A stretch of DNA of 64,000 bases from G963662905 sp965230045. Lineage in GTDB: Bacteria > Bacteroidota > Bacteroidia > Bacteroidales > WRLA01. The position numbers and the translations under genes were made by a program. The notes under the pieces were generated by a model. The model saw only the letters and a list, made by a program, of their open reading frames with translations. It had not been told where the DNA came from and made no database searches. Positions 16,424 to 25,808 of the stretch are shown in pieces (position 1 is the stretch's first letter; the number at the start of each line of letters is the position of its first letter). Location: the NCBI GenBank assembly GCA_965230045.1, contig OZ245940.1, positions 3,720,001 through 3,784,000 on the forward strand, read 5' to 3'.

Positions 16424-17437
16424 ATGGAGAAGCAGTCACGACTACATAAACTACGCTATGCCATTGCCCTGATCCTGATGATTGGCATAATCGGTATTTC
16501 CGGTTATATGCTGCTCGAAGATTACGATTTTATCGATGCTTTTTATATGACGGTAATCACGGTTACTACTGTGGGCTTTGGTGAAGTGCAGCAGTTATCG
16601 CAGGGCGGCAAAATATTTACCAGTTTGCTCAGCTTAGGCAGTTTAGGAACTTTTGCCTATGCTATTTCAGTGATTACCACCTTTTTAATTGAATCGCAAT
16701 TTCAGTTTTTCCTGAAAGGCCGCAGTAAAAAAAATCCCGCAAGAATTATGAAAAACCATGTGATCGTATGCGGTTTTGGCCGCAACGGACGTCAAATCGT
16801 TGAAGAGCTCAAATCGCACCAGCATGAATATGTGGTTTTGGACCGCAACCATGAGATTATCCTGGAGCAATCCGGCGACAGCCTGCATTTCCTTGAAGGC
16901 GATGCCACCGAAGACGAAGTGCTCATTCAGGCCGGCATCAAAAATGCAAAAGCGCTCATCAGTGCCTTGCCCAAAGATGCCGACAACCTGTTTGTGGTAC
17001 TTACGGCGCGTTCGCTCAATCCGGCATTATCTATCATCAGCCGTGCCGAAAATGAAGCCAGCGAACGCAAGCTTTATGTGGCCGGCGCCAATAATGTGGT
17101 GATGCCCGAACGTGTAGGCGGTTCGCATATGGCCAAGCTGGTGGCACGTCCCGACATCCTGGAATTCCTCGACCACCTCAGCCTGCATGGCGACAGTCCC
17201 ACAACTTTGGAGGAAATCCAGTGTTCTGACCTGCCCGGAGAATTGATGAACAAAACCATTTATGAAATTGGCGTACGCAGAAAATTTGGCGCCAACATCA
17301 TCGGATTTAAAACCCCCGACGGACAGTATATGATCAATCCAACACCCGATACCATCGTTATTCCCAATTCTAAACTTTTTGTTTTGGGCACGCCCGAACA
17401 AATTGCCGCAATGAAAGAAATCCTAAGAAACGAATAA
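16424..17437 (+). CDS. Potassium channel with cytosolic TrkA-N/TrkA-C (RCK) domains
   Basis: The 337-residue protein has two membrane helices (about 12-30 and 66-88) around a pore loop with the selectivity-filter sequence T48-T-V-G-F-G-E. Behind them comes an RCK module: a Rossmann G-F-G-R-N-G-R motif near 117-123, the acidic end of strand 2 (V-L-D-R), and a TrkA-C domain in the last 80 residues. This is the single-pore K+ channel plan of Kch/MthK-type proteins; four subunits form the pore and ligands bound to RCK gate it. The following gene, 9 bp later, is a universal stress protein, and these two may respond jointly to osmotic or energy stress. Confidence 0.92.
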   Translation: MEKQSRLHKLRYAIALILMIGIIGISGYMLLEDYDFIDAFYMTVITVTTVGFGEVQQLSQGGKIFTSLLSLGSLGTFAYAISVITTFLIESQFQFFLKGRSKKNPARIMKNHVIVCGFGRNGRQIVEELKSHQHEYVVLDRNHEIILEQSGDSLHFLEGDATEDEVLIQAGIKNAKALISALPKDADNLFVVLTARSLNPALSIISRAENEASERKLYVAGANNVVMPERVGGSHMAKLVARPDILEFLDHLSLHGDSPTTLEEIQCSDLPGELMNKTIYEIGVRRKFGANIIGFKTPDGQYMINPTPDTIVIPNSKLFVLGTPEQIAAMKEILRNE

Positions 17438-17446
17438 AAACAAAGC

Positions 17447-18271
17447 ATGAACAACAAAGCCATCCTGGTTCCCACCGATTTTTCCGAGGCATGCCGCAAT
17501 GCCGTAAAACACGGAGCCGCCTTATCCAAAATTACCGGCAACCCACTGGTAGTTTTCCATGTAATCAATAATGAAAGCTCCCTCTTTTTCAAGAAAGCTG
17601 CGGGCGATGTAAATGCCGAAGACCGCTTAAAAGAAGTGCAGGATTTTGTACGTACTGAATACGGAATTGAAATAGGGACAGAAATCAGAAAAGGGAGCAT
17701 TTTCAGGGAAATCCCCCGTTTTGCAAAAGAAATTGATGCCGCATTTATGATTTTGGGCACCAGGGGGAAAGCCGGCATACAGAAGCTGATCGGCAACCAG
17801 GCCATGAGAATTGTAGAAAAAAGCCCGATCCCAACATTGGTGGTCCAAAAACGCGTTTTTGGCTCCGGTTACGAAAACATTGTCTTCCCGGTCAATATTG
17901 ATATTGAATTCGGACAAAAAGTTTATTGGTCGGTTTATTTCGCGAAGTATTTCAATTCCAAAGTACACATTTTTGTTTTCCGCGAAGACAATCCCGAACT
18001 GCAAGCCAGGATCAATAATGTGGTACAACAAATCACGGAAGCTTTTGAGCTTGCAGAAATTCCCGTATCGGTTAAAACGGCAAAAAATCAAGCTGCTTAT
18101 GCCAATCAGCTGCTCGAATTTGCCGCTTCGGTGCGTGCCGACCTGATACCGATCATGACGGATAATGACGAATTTGAGCCTGCATTTATTTTCACTTCCC
18201 TTGATGAAAAAATGGTGTACAATACACAGCAAATACCCGTAATGTGCATTAATCCGAAAAACCCCAATTAG
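17447..18271 (+). CDS. Universal stress protein, tandem UspA domains
   Basis: The 274-residue protein is two UspA folds in tandem. The first begins I-L-V-P-T-D-F-S-E-A and ends with the ATP-loop-like G-T-R-G-K-A-G...G-N-Q-A-M-R-I-V; the second (about 140-274) is more divergent and ends Q-I-P-V-M-C-I-N-P. Such proteins bind nucleotides or act as stress modulators in the cytoplasm. It lies 9 bp after the channel and 6 bp before the symporter, suggesting one operon with a possible regulatory link to ion transport. A paralogue with the same two-domain plan and the same C-terminal motif lies at 26923-27753. Confidence 0.9.
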   Translation: MNNKAILVPTDFSEACRNAVKHGAALSKITGNPLVVFHVINNESSLFFKKAAGDVNAEDRLKEVQDFVRTEYGIEIGTEIRKGSIFREIPRFAKEIDAAFMILGTRGKAGIQKLIGNQAMRIVEKSPIPTLVVQKRVFGSGYENIVFPVNIDIEFGQKVYWSVYFAKYFNSKVHIFVFREDNPELQARINNVVQQITEAFELAEIPVSVKTAKNQAAYANQLLEFAASVRADLIPIMTDNDEFEPAFIFTSLDEKMVYNTQQIPVMCINPKNPN

Positions 18272-18277
18272 GATATT

Positions 18278-19846
18278 ATGAAAAAAAGCATCAAACCATT
18301 TCTGCTCACCAGCCTGTTCACATTAACCAACCTGCTGCTGTTTGCTAAAGATCAGGCATCAGCAAAAAAAAGCACTACAATCAGCGAAGACATCAATGCT
18401 GTTTTTGAGCCCATTGTGGAGCATTTGGGAAAGTTCCTGTTTTGGGATCCGGTAAAAGCCCTGGGTTATGATATTGGATCACCGGTTCCTATTGTTGTGG
18501 TTTGGCTTATTCTGGGGGCTGTATTTTTTACCGTTTATATGAAATTTATCAATATCAAAGGATTCTGGCACTCCATTCAGATTGTGCGGGGAAAGTATGA
18601 TAATCCAGAGGATAAAGGAGAGGTTAACCATTTCCAAGCCTTAACAACAGCGCTTTCGGCCACGGTTGGTCTGGGAAACATCGCCGGCGTGGCCATTGCC
18701 ATTACAGTGGGCGGTCCCGGCGCCACTTTTTGGATGATTATTGCCGGACTTTTAGGCATGACCTCCAAATTTACCGAATGTACTTTAGGCGTAAAATACC
18801 GTAAAATTGATATGTTCGGACAGGTTTCCGGTGGCCCGATGTACTATTTATATATGGGTTTAAAAAAGAAGGGAATGAAAGGCCTGGGCACGGTACTTTC
18901 CCTGATTTTTGCCGTTTTGGTCATTGGCGGGTCCTTCGGTGGCGGCAATATGTTCCAGGCCAACCAGGCTTTTGCACAGGTTTCGATATTATTTCCCTCG
19001 GTTGCCGGTTATGGCGCATATTTCGGTGCTATTTTGGCTGTTCTCGTAGGCATTGTGATTATCGGCGGAATTAAAGGCATTGCCAAAGTCACCGATAAAA
19101 TTGTCCCCTTTATGGCGATACTTTATGTGTCTGCTGCGCTCTTTATCATATTTGCAAATTTTTCAGCCATTGATGACGCTTTCGGGCTGATCTGGAACAG
19201 CGCTTTTCATGGAGAAGCAATGAAAGGCGGCCTGATCGGTGTACTGATTGTTGGTTTCCAGCGTGCTGCTTTCAGCAATGAAGCCGGTGTTGGATCTGCT
19301 GCCATCGCACACTCCGCGGTAAAAACCGACAAGCCCATTACCGAAGGTTTTGTAGCGCTCCTTGAGCCATTTATTGATACGGTTGTTATTTGCACCATGA
19401 CTGCTCTGGTATTGATCTTTACCGGCTTCTATCAAAACCCGGATAATCTCGAAGGCGCCCAGCTTACTTCCGAAGCTTTTGCAAGCGTGATATCATGGTT
19501 TCCTTATGTTTTGGGATTTGCCATATTGCTGTTTGCATTTTCTACGATGATTTCCTGGTCATATTACGGATTGAAAGGCTTTGATTTCCTCTTCGGGAAA
19601 TATTTTGAGCGCTATTTCAACAACCGCAAAATCGCAGCAACGGTTTACCGCATCATTTTCCTGCTTTTTGTAATTGTGGGTTCTTCATCATCTCTGGGTG
19701 CCGTAATGGACTTTTCGGATATGATGATCCTGACCATGGCCTTCCCGAATATCCTGGGGCTTTACATTTTAGCACCAGAAGTTAAAAAAGAACTGATGGA
19801 ATACAGGCGGAAGTTGAAGAGCGGGGAGATAAAGGCTTACAAATAG
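18278..19846 (+). CDS. Sodium/proton:alanine symporter, AGCS family
   Basis: The 522-residue membrane protein has about ten hydrophobic segments and typical AGCS family blocks: F-Q-A-L-T-T-A-L-S-A-T-V-G-L-G-N-I-A-G, F-W-M-I-I-A-G-L-L-G-M, G-G-P-M-Y-Y and N-E-A-G-V-G-S-A-A-I-A-H. It imports alanine or glycine with Na+ or H+. An N-terminal segment of about 35 residues before the conserved part looks like a signal peptide followed by a polar stretch (A-K-D-Q-A-S-A-K-K), as often annotated in Bacteroidota members. It is the last gene of the channel-UspA-symporter set. Confidence 0.93.
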   Translation: MKKSIKPFLLTSLFTLTNLLLFAKDQASAKKSTTISEDINAVFEPIVEHLGKFLFWDPVKALGYDIGSPVPIVVVWLILGAVFFTVYMKFINIKGFWHSIQIVRGKYDNPEDKGEVNHFQALTTALSATVGLGNIAGVAIAITVGGPGATFWMIIAGLLGMTSKFTECTLGVKYRKIDMFGQVSGGPMYYLYMGLKKKGMKGLGTVLSLIFAVLVIGGSFGGGNMFQANQAFAQVSILFPSVAGYGAYFGAILAVLVGIVIIGGIKGIAKVTDKIVPFMAILYVSAALFIIFANFSAIDDAFGLIWNSAFHGEAMKGGLIGVLIVGFQRAAFSNEAGVGSAAIAHSAVKTDKPITEGFVALLEPFIDTVVICTMTALVLIFTGFYQNPDNLEGAQLTSEAFASVISWFPYVLGFAILLFAFSTMISWSYYGLKGFDFLFGKYFERYFNNRKIAATVYRIIFLLFVIVGSSSSLGAVMDFSDMMILTMAFPNILGLYILAPEVKKELMEYRRKLKSGEIKAYK

Positions 19847-20003
19847 TGCTTGACCAGAATGCCCGATCTCATATATCTTTCCGCAGCTCAGCCGCTAGAC
19901 TCAGAAAACTCAAAATAAGCTGCAGCGCAGCGATGAAATTTATAAAAGGAGATGAACGCAAAACAATCCAGCTACAGAGTAGCGGTAATATGTTAATGCA
20001 AAA

Positions 20004-20369
20004 GGTTCTACTGTGAATTTCGTGGGGAACAATAATATTTGAAAAAAATATGCAGAGATTTATTAATGAACTATTGATCGCTAACAGATTCCTCCCTCCC
20101 GATAACTATCGGGACAAAGCCTTAATCACTTCGTTTGGCTTTGTTCCAGTCGGAATGACATTGTTTATCAGGTGTTTAAGGCAAATGCGGCCTGATCACT
20201 GAGCGTCCTGTGGTGAGCGTAGCCGAACCAAGTCGAAGTGCGCCGCATTTGCCTCCTGACTTCATAAAAACGTGTCATTCCGACAAAGTTTTCCGAAGTA
20301 GGAGGAAACTTTGGAGGAATCTGTTTGAAATAAAATAATTTTTCTTTCCACGAAATTCCGTGTAGTACC
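20004..20369. mobile_element. MITE-like non-coding element, family A copy 2
   Basis: The 366-bp element begins GGTTCTAC and ends GTAGTACC and is flanked by a perfect 8-bp duplication ATGCAAAA (19996-20003 and 20370-20377). Its outer 150 bp on each side closely match copy 1 (13391-13739). Its centre differs: GGCAAATGCGGC (20180-20191) pairs with 20242-20253 around an inserted sequence that itself contains GTGAGCGTAGCC and AAGTCGAAGTG. No protein is encoded. It occupies the middle of the non-coding stretch 19847-20626, the rest of which holds nothing I can name apart from a T/A-rich leader just before the ABC gene. Confidence 0.9.
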
Positions 20370-20626
20370 ATGCAAAAATTACTTTTAACCCAATAAGATC
20401 ACGCATCTTTTCTTCGTCGGGATAAGGCTCTATATCACAAATTTAGAAAACTGGAAATGGAGCATCATCTCAGAGAACAAAGTACACAAAATCGTAAATG
20501 AGCGGGCACCATTACCGAGCAGAACCCTATTTTGCATAAACCCCTGTTAAATTTTGTTAAAAGCACATAATCAGGCTTTACAAAAATCCTCTTTTTTCTT
20601 TTTTTTGCAAGAAAAACAGCAGAAAT

Positions 20627-21559
20627 ATGGACATTATAGTACAAGATTTCACAAAACTCTATGGCCCTCAAAAAGCGGTGGACAATATTTCCTTCCGGGT
20701 AAAAACCGGGGAAGTATTAGGCTTTCTTGGTCCCAACGGCGCAGGAAAAACCACCACAATGAAAGCCATCACTACCTTTCTCGAAGCCAGCTCAGGCACT
20801 ATTAAAGTTGGCGATTTTGATGTGGAAACCGATGCCGAAGAAGTTAAAAAACACATCGGCTATCTGCCCGAAAACAATCCGGTATATCAGGATATGCCTG
20901 TGATTGACTATCTCCGCTTTGTTGGCGAGCTACAGGGCATCACTAAAGAAAACCTGCCGGATCGCATACTGGAAATGATCCGTGTTTGCGGACTGGAAGG
21001 CGAAAAGCACAAAAAAATCAGTGAGCTTTCCAAAGGTTACCGACAACGTGTAGGTTTGGCGCAGGCGCTCATCCACGATCCGGAAGTACTCATCCTCGAT
21101 GAACCCACTACCGGCCTTGATCCAAACCAGATCATTGAAATCCGCGAGCTGATCAAGCGCATCGGAAAAGAAAAAACCGTTATCCTAAGCTCGCACATCC
21201 TGGCCGAAGTTGAAGCTACCTGCGACCGCATTATGATCATCAATAAAGGCAAAATCGTTGCCGACGGTTCTGCCGATGATTTGCGCAAGCATGCCCAGGG
21301 CAACGAAATTCTCCAGCTCACCATTGAAGATGGCGACATCAACGAAATCCATACCGCTTTACAGGCACTGCCCGATGTAATCAGCACCGATTTCCTGCGC
21401 GATGAGAAAAATGCTTTTGAAGTGCAAACCGAACAGGGACAAAGTTGCCGCAGGGCGATTTTTGCCCTTTGTGTTGAAAAAGGCTGGACACTCACCCGCA
21501 TGAGCCCGATTGAGACCAAACTAGAAGATATTTTCAGAGAATTAACAGTAAAAGCTTAA
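20627..21559 (+). CDS. gldA: ABC transporter ATP-binding subunit, GldA-like
   Basis: The 310-residue ATPase has Walker A G-P-N-G-A-G-K-T-T near 36-44, signature L-S-K-G-Y-R-Q-R near 136-143 and Walker B V-L-I-L-D-E-P-T-T-G-L-D-P near 154-166. It resembles GldA of the GldA-GldF-GldG exporter by the Y-L-P-E-N-N-P-V-Y block and by gene order. It powers a membrane exporter encoded downstream. GldAFG was named from gliding flavobacteria, but this set also occurs in non-gliding species, so motility is not implied. The permease starts 2 bp after its stop. Confidence 0.9.
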   Translation: MDIIVQDFTKLYGPQKAVDNISFRVKTGEVLGFLGPNGAGKTTTMKAITTFLEASSGTIKVGDFDVETDAEEVKKHIGYLPENNPVYQDMPVIDYLRFVGELQGITKENLPDRILEMIRVCGLEGEKHKKISELSKGYRQRVGLAQALIHDPEVLILDEPTTGLDPNQIIEIRELIKRIGKEKTVILSSHILAEVEATCDRIMIINKGKIVADGSADDLRKHAQGNEILQLTIEDGDINEIHTALQALPDVISTDFLRDEKNAFEVQTEQGQSCRRAIFALCVEKGWTLTRMSPIETKLEDIFRELTVKA

Positions 21560-21561
21560 CT

Positions 21562-22281
21562 ATGAACAAAACATGGATAATCGCTCGCAAAGAGCTTTCG
21601 ACATTTTTCGATTCACTGATGGCCTACATCATGATGGTGGCTTTTCTGGGTTTCAGTGGATTTTTTACCTGGCTTTTTATGTCAGACATATTTTTTATCA
21701 ACCAGGCCAGCTTGCAAGCCTTTTTCGGTACGGCATACTGGACACTGTTTTTCTTCATTCCGGCACTGACCATGCGCTCGCTGGCAGAAGAAAACCGTTC
21801 GGGCACTATTGAGCTTCTGCTTACACGACCCGTCAGCCTGTGGAATGTAATCAGTGGAAAATTCCTGGCCGTGCTGGTGCTCATAGGCATTGCCCTGGCG
21901 CTCACCTTGCCCTATTACATCACCGTATCGCAACTAGGCCCCATTGACCACGGAGCGGTTTGGAGCGGATATTTCGGACTTCTTCTGATGAGTGCCGCAT
22001 ACATCAGTATCGGTATATTCGCCAGCAGCATTTCCAATAACCAGATTGTCGGTTTCCTGCTCGCACTTTTTATCGGTATTTTCTTCCATATTATCTTCTC
22101 CATGCTGGCCGGCAACTTGCCCGGAATGCTGGGAAACATCTTTGATTACCTGAGCCTTTCAACGCATTTTGAATCGGTAAGCCGCGGTGTGATCGACTCA
22201 CGCGACCTGATCTATTTTGCCAGCATCATCCTTTTGGGACTTTTTGGTGCCCAGGCCGTTATGGAAAAGAAAAAACTTTAA
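21562..22281 (+). CDS. gldF: ABC-2 type permease, GldF-like
   Basis: The 239-residue protein has six hydrophobic helices and the ABC-2 hallmark R-S-L-A-E-E-N-R-S-G-T-I-E-L-L-L-T-R-P-V near 72-91. It is the pore partner of the ATPase encoded just upstream and of the GldG-like protein 20 bp downstream. The N-terminal I-A-R-K-E-L-S-T-F-F-D-S opening is typical of GldF. The transported substrate is unknown. Confidence 0.9.
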   Translation: MNKTWIIARKELSTFFDSLMAYIMMVAFLGFSGFFTWLFMSDIFFINQASLQAFFGTAYWTLFFFIPALTMRSLAEENRSGTIELLLTRPVSLWNVISGKFLAVLVLIGIALALTLPYYITVSQLGPIDHGAVWSGYFGLLLMSAAYISIGIFASSISNNQIVGFLLALFIGIFFHIIFSMLAGNLPGMLGNIFDYLSLSTHFESVSRGVIDSRDLIYFASIILLGLFGAQAVMEKKKL

Positions 22282-22301
22282 AAACCTGCAAAGTCTTAAT
22301 A

Positions 22302-23819
22302 ATGAAAGATAAAAAAACATTCAGCATAAGTATTTTGCTCGGAATCGGTGTCCTGGTTTTGGCCAACATCATCTCCGATCAGTTTTTCTTCCGTGTAGAT
22401 ATGACGGAAGACCAGCGCTATTCGCTTAGCGAAGCCACAGAAAACATTCTGGAAGAACTGCCGCAAACCGTTACCATTACGGCTTATTTTACGGAAGACC
22501 TTCCGCCACAATACACCAAAAACCGCCGTCTTTTTAAAGAGCTTTTGGTTGAATACGCCAGTTTGGCCAATGGCAATCTGGTTTACGAATTTATTGATCC
22601 ATCTGGCGATCCGCAAGTGGAACAGCAAGCCATACAAAACGGTGTTCAGCCTTTGCTGATCAATGTACGCGAGAAAGACCAGGTGAGCCAGCAAAAAGCA
22701 TTTATGGGTGCGGTAGTGCAAATGGGCGAAGAAAAAGATGCCATTCCTTTCATCCAGCCCAATGGGGCCACAGAGTATCAACTTTCGTCCAGCATCAAGA
22801 AACTGGCTGTGCTCGACAAGCCCAAAGTTGGTTTTGTGCAGGGACAAGGCGAACCCGGCCTGCAATCCTTCCCTCAGGCCATGCAGGAACTCTCTGTTTT
22901 ATATGATATTCAGCCGGTTGAGCTTAATGATACAGTTGATTTAAGTCCCTTTACTACCCTTGCAATCGTTGCCCCAAAAGATTCCTTTAATGTGGTGCAA
23001 CTCAACAAACTCGAGCAATACCTCAGCGGAGGTGGCAACCTATTTATTGGGATGAACCGTGTTGAAGGCGATTTTCAAACAGCAATGGGCAGTCCGCTTA
23101 CCACTGGTCTGGAAGGCTGGCTGGCCCGCAAGAAGATTGTTGTGGAAGACAATTTCCTGATTGACGCAAACTGCTTGCCTGTTGGCGTAACGCAACAACA
23201 AGGCGGCTTCCGCTACACTACACGGGTACGTTTCCCCTTCATCCCGATTATCAGCAATTTTGCCGATCACGCCATCACCGAAGGCCTGGAGCAGGTCAGT
23301 TTGCCTTTTGCCAGCACCATTAGTTATAATGGCGACAGCACCATACATTTTACGCCACTGCTGATTTCTTCGGAAAAATCAGGTACACAAAGCAGCCGTA
23401 CCTATTTCGATATCAATAAAAAATGGGCCAATTCAGATTTGCCCATGCAAAATCTTGTAGCCGGAGCATTATTTGAAGGCAAACTCACCAAAGGCCCTGA
23501 TTCGCGCATGATCGTTATTGCCGATGGGGATTTTGCCGTAAACGGCAGCGGACAGCAGATGCAACAACTTGCCGCAGATAATGTGAGCTTGCTGGTAAAT
23601 TCCATCGACTGGCTGTCGGATGCTACAGGGCTTATCCAGTTGCGCACCAAAGGCATCAGCGCCCGTCCGCTCGATCAGGTAGAAGACAGCACAAAAGCAC
23701 TGCTGAAATGGCTGAACTTCCTGCTGCCGATTATTCTGATTATTGTTTATGGCATCGTCAGGGCGCAGCGCAGGAAAATCCAAAGAATTAAGCGAATGCA
23801 AGAAGGATACATAAAATAG
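22302..23819 (+). CDS. gldG: GldG-family ABC transporter accessory protein
   Basis: The 505-residue protein has one N-terminal helix (about 7-27), a large periplasmic domain with the family blocks D-M-T-E-D-Q-R-Y-S-L-S-E-A-T and F-I-Q-P-N-G-A-T-E-Y, and a C-terminal helix (about 472-490) followed by a basic tail. GldG-type proteins form the extracytoplasmic part of an ABC-2 exporter and include a glutamine-amidotransferase-like (DUF4350-like) fold. It lies between the permease and a DUF4340 gene, in the order usually found for this module. Confidence 0.87.
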   Translation: MKDKKTFSISILLGIGVLVLANIISDQFFFRVDMTEDQRYSLSEATENILEELPQTVTITAYFTEDLPPQYTKNRRLFKELLVEYASLANGNLVYEFIDPSGDPQVEQQAIQNGVQPLLINVREKDQVSQQKAFMGAVVQMGEEKDAIPFIQPNGATEYQLSSSIKKLAVLDKPKVGFVQGQGEPGLQSFPQAMQELSVLYDIQPVELNDTVDLSPFTTLAIVAPKDSFNVVQLNKLEQYLSGGGNLFIGMNRVEGDFQTAMGSPLTTGLEGWLARKKIVVEDNFLIDANCLPVGVTQQQGGFRYTTRVRFPFIPIISNFADHAITEGLEQVSLPFASTISYNGDSTIHFTPLLISSEKSGTQSSRTYFDINKKWANSDLPMQNLVAGALFEGKLTKGPDSRMIVIADGDFAVNGSGQQMQQLAADNVSLLVNSIDWLSDATGLIQLRTKGISARPLDQVEDSTKALLKWLNFLLPIILIIVYGIVRAQRRKIQRIKRMQEGYIK

Positions 23820-23825
23820 AAAAAA

Positions 23826-24803
23826 ATGGCAAAGAAAAAATCAAACATCAAAATACTGGGCATTGTATTTCTGCTTTTGCTATTGATTGTCGTGATTATG
23901 CAGCTCAGCAAAAGCGGTAAAAGCGAACGCTCATTCCGTTCCATGGTAATTGAACCCGACACGGCAGCCGTGGATGCGCTGGAAATCATCAGCAAAAATG
24001 ATCAGGACGCAAAAATCATACTCTCCAAAGAAAACTCACAGTGGTTTGTGGAGCAGAAAGGCAAAAAACACCGCGCCGACAACAACCTGGTTCAGGGGCT
24101 TTTGGGCAATCTGAGCAATTTAAAAACAGAGCGTGTAGCGGCTACAAAAGCCAAAAACTGGAAAAAATTTGAAGTTACCGACTCAATGGCAACACGTGTA
24201 AAACTGCTGGATGGCGGTGATATCATTTCCGACATCATGATTGGAAAATTCAACTTCAAACAGATCCCTTCCACAAACCCCTATCAGCGACAGCCGCAGA
24301 CAAAAACCAATACTTTTGTTCGCCGCAGCGATGATGATATTGTGTATTCTGTAGATGGTTTCCTGCGGATGAGTTTTCAGCCGACCATAAGCAGTTACCG
24401 CGATAAAAATCTGGTCAGCAAACGACCGGATGATATCAACCGCTTGACATTCAGTTACCCTTCCGATACGGGCTTTGTGTTGCAAAAGCAAGGCGGACAA
24501 TGGGCGATTGATGGTTTGCAGGCCGATTCGGCTAGCGCAGCACGCTTTGTAAATAAAATATCGCGCATAATGAGCGGAGATTTTGAAAAAGACGCCACAT
24601 CGCGCCAAAGCGAAACGCCCGCACTCAGCCTGAAAATTGAAGGAAACAATTTCAACCCTATTGTTATTGAAGCATTTCCTGCCGACAGCAGCATGCAATA
24701 CATCATTAATTCAACAGCCAATCCGGGCAGCTGGTTTAATGGTGGCAAAAACGGACTTTGGGAAAAAATATTTATCAGCAGAAATGAGCTGACGAACCAA
24801 TAA
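23826..24803 (+). CDS. DUF4340 domain-containing protein
   Basis: The 325-residue protein has one N-terminal membrane helix (about 9-26) after a basic start, then an all-periplasmic body with repeated strand-rich blocks such as W-F-V-E-Q-K-G-K-K-H-R-A-D and W-A-I-D-G-L. DUF4340 proteins nearly always follow GldA/F/G-like genes, and here the gap to gldG is 6 bp. The function is unknown; it probably forms part of the exporter's periplasmic assembly. A terminator follows the stop. Confidence 0.85.
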   Translation: MAKKKSNIKILGIVFLLLLLIVVIMQLSKSGKSERSFRSMVIEPDTAAVDALEIISKNDQDAKIILSKENSQWFVEQKGKKHRADNNLVQGLLGNLSNLKTERVAATKAKNWKKFEVTDSMATRVKLLDGGDIISDIMIGKFNFKQIPSTNPYQRQPQTKTNTFVRRSDDDIVYSVDGFLRMSFQPTISSYRDKNLVSKRPDDINRLTFSYPSDTGFVLQKQGGQWAIDGLQADSASAARFVNKISRIMSGDFEKDATSRQSETPALSLKIEGNNFNPIVIEAFPADSSMQYIINSTANPGSWFNGGKNGLWEKIFISRNELTNQ

Positions 24804-24822
24804 AAACAATGTTTGACCAAAT

Positions 24823-24856
24823 AAACCGCGCTCGGCTTACCGGATGCGGTTTTTTG
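24823..24856 (+). terminator. Rho-independent terminator of the gld operon
   Basis: AAACCGC (24823-24829) pairs with GCGGTTT (24846-24852), with an inner CGG/CCG pairing and a T run. It lies 20 bp after the DUF4340 stop. Confidence 0.75.
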
Positions 24857-24967
24857 TTTTCCTGAAATCTTTGATTAACAAACACCTACAAAAGCAGAAA
24901 GCATTCGTTAACATTTTTTTTGAAAAAGGCAAGGTAGATTAAGGTGCAAGTATGCATGCAATAGGCT

Positions 24968-24975
24968 TATATTTG
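24968..24975 (+). promoter_or_regulatory. Candidate -7 promoter box (TATATTTG) that sets the start of the next gene
   Basis: It matches TAnnTTTG 15 nt before the ATG at 24991 and lies downstream of an earlier in-frame ATG at 24952. If used, the message begins after the earlier ATG, so 24991 is the real start. Confidence 0.45.
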
Positions 24976-24990
24976 CGCAAAATCGAACAC

Positions 24991-25767
24991 ATGATTGGAG
25001 CAATAGCGGGAGATATTATTGGATCCCGATTTGAATTTAACAATATAAAAAGCAAAGATTTCGAGCTATTCAGTGAAAAATCGCGCTTCACAGATGATAC
25101 CGTGCTTACATTGGCAACTGCCGACAGTCTATTGAACCGTAAACCATATCTTGAAACATATAAAAGCTGGCCTTTGGAATATCCCAACCGGGGATATGGA
25201 CATCATTTCAATAAATGGATGCACAGCAAAAGCCCATTTCCATACAACAGCTGGGGCAATGGTTCGGCTATGCGCATCAGTCCGGTTGCCTGGGCTTTTG
25301 ATGATGCGGAGAAGGTTTTGGAAGAAGCCAAAAAATCGGCAAGGATCACCCATAACCATCCGGAGGCGATCAAAGGCGCACAGGCCGTTGCACTCGCTGT
25401 GTTTATGGCTCGCCAGCAAGCATCCAAAGAGGATATTGCCAAAGAAATAAGTAAACGCTTTGAGTACGACCTGAGCCGTAATCTGGACGACATCCGTCCG
25501 GAATATCAATTTAATGTCAGTTGCCAGGGCAGTGTTCCTGAAGCCATTATCGCGTTTCTCGAATCGACTGATTTTGAGGATGCCATAAGAAATGCCGTAT
25601 CATTGGGTGGCGACAGCGATACGATTGCCTGTATCTGTGGCGGAATTGCGCATGCTTTTTATCGCGAAATCCCTTCCCTCATTATAAAAGGTATAACCAT
25701 TTGCCTGAATGAGGAAATGATTTCTGTCATTGACCGCTTTATTGAGCAGTACGCTGTTTATTACTAA
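24991..25767 (+). CDS. ADP-ribosylglycohydrolase family protein
   Basis: The 258-residue protein (start chosen at M-I-G-A-I-A-G-D-I-I-G-S-R-F) has the two metal-binding blocks of the DraG/ARH family: F-T-D-D-T-V near residue 34-39 and G-G-D-S-D-T near 200-206, plus G-N-G-S-A-M-R near 88. These coordinate two Mg2+ ions and remove ADP-ribose from protein, nucleic acid or O-acetyl-ADP-ribose substrates in the cytoplasm. An upstream in-frame ATG would add 13 residues unlike the family start. No ADP-ribosyltransferase partner is nearby, so the target is unknown. Confidence 0.92.
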   Translation: MIGAIAGDIIGSRFEFNNIKSKDFELFSEKSRFTDDTVLTLATADSLLNRKPYLETYKSWPLEYPNRGYGHHFNKWMHSKSPFPYNSWGNGSAMRISPVAWAFDDAEKVLEEAKKSARITHNHPEAIKGAQAVALAVFMARQQASKEDIAKEISKRFEYDLSRNLDDIRPEYQFNVSCQGSVPEAIIAFLESTDFEDAIRNAVSLGGDSDTIACICGGIAHAFYREIPSLIIKGITICLNEEMISVIDRFIEQYAVYY

Positions 25768-25772
25768 ATTTG
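25742..25772 (+). promoter_or_regulatory. Candidate promoter of cutC: TTG - 20 bp - TAAATTTG
   Basis: TTG at 25742-25744 and TAAATTTG at 25765-25772 have the spacing expected of a Bacteroidota -33/-7 promoter. It overlaps the stop codon of the preceding gene; the cutC start is 36 nt further on. Confidence 0.5.
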
Positions 25773-25808
25773 GCAAAGACAACCGGCTCAGGCTAAAAAT
25801 CATTTGTC

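Noticed and set aside
20627..24803. Gliding motility operon
   Set aside because: GldA/F/G-like genes with DUF4340 also occur in non-gliding bacteria, and no other gld or spr genes are present in the window.
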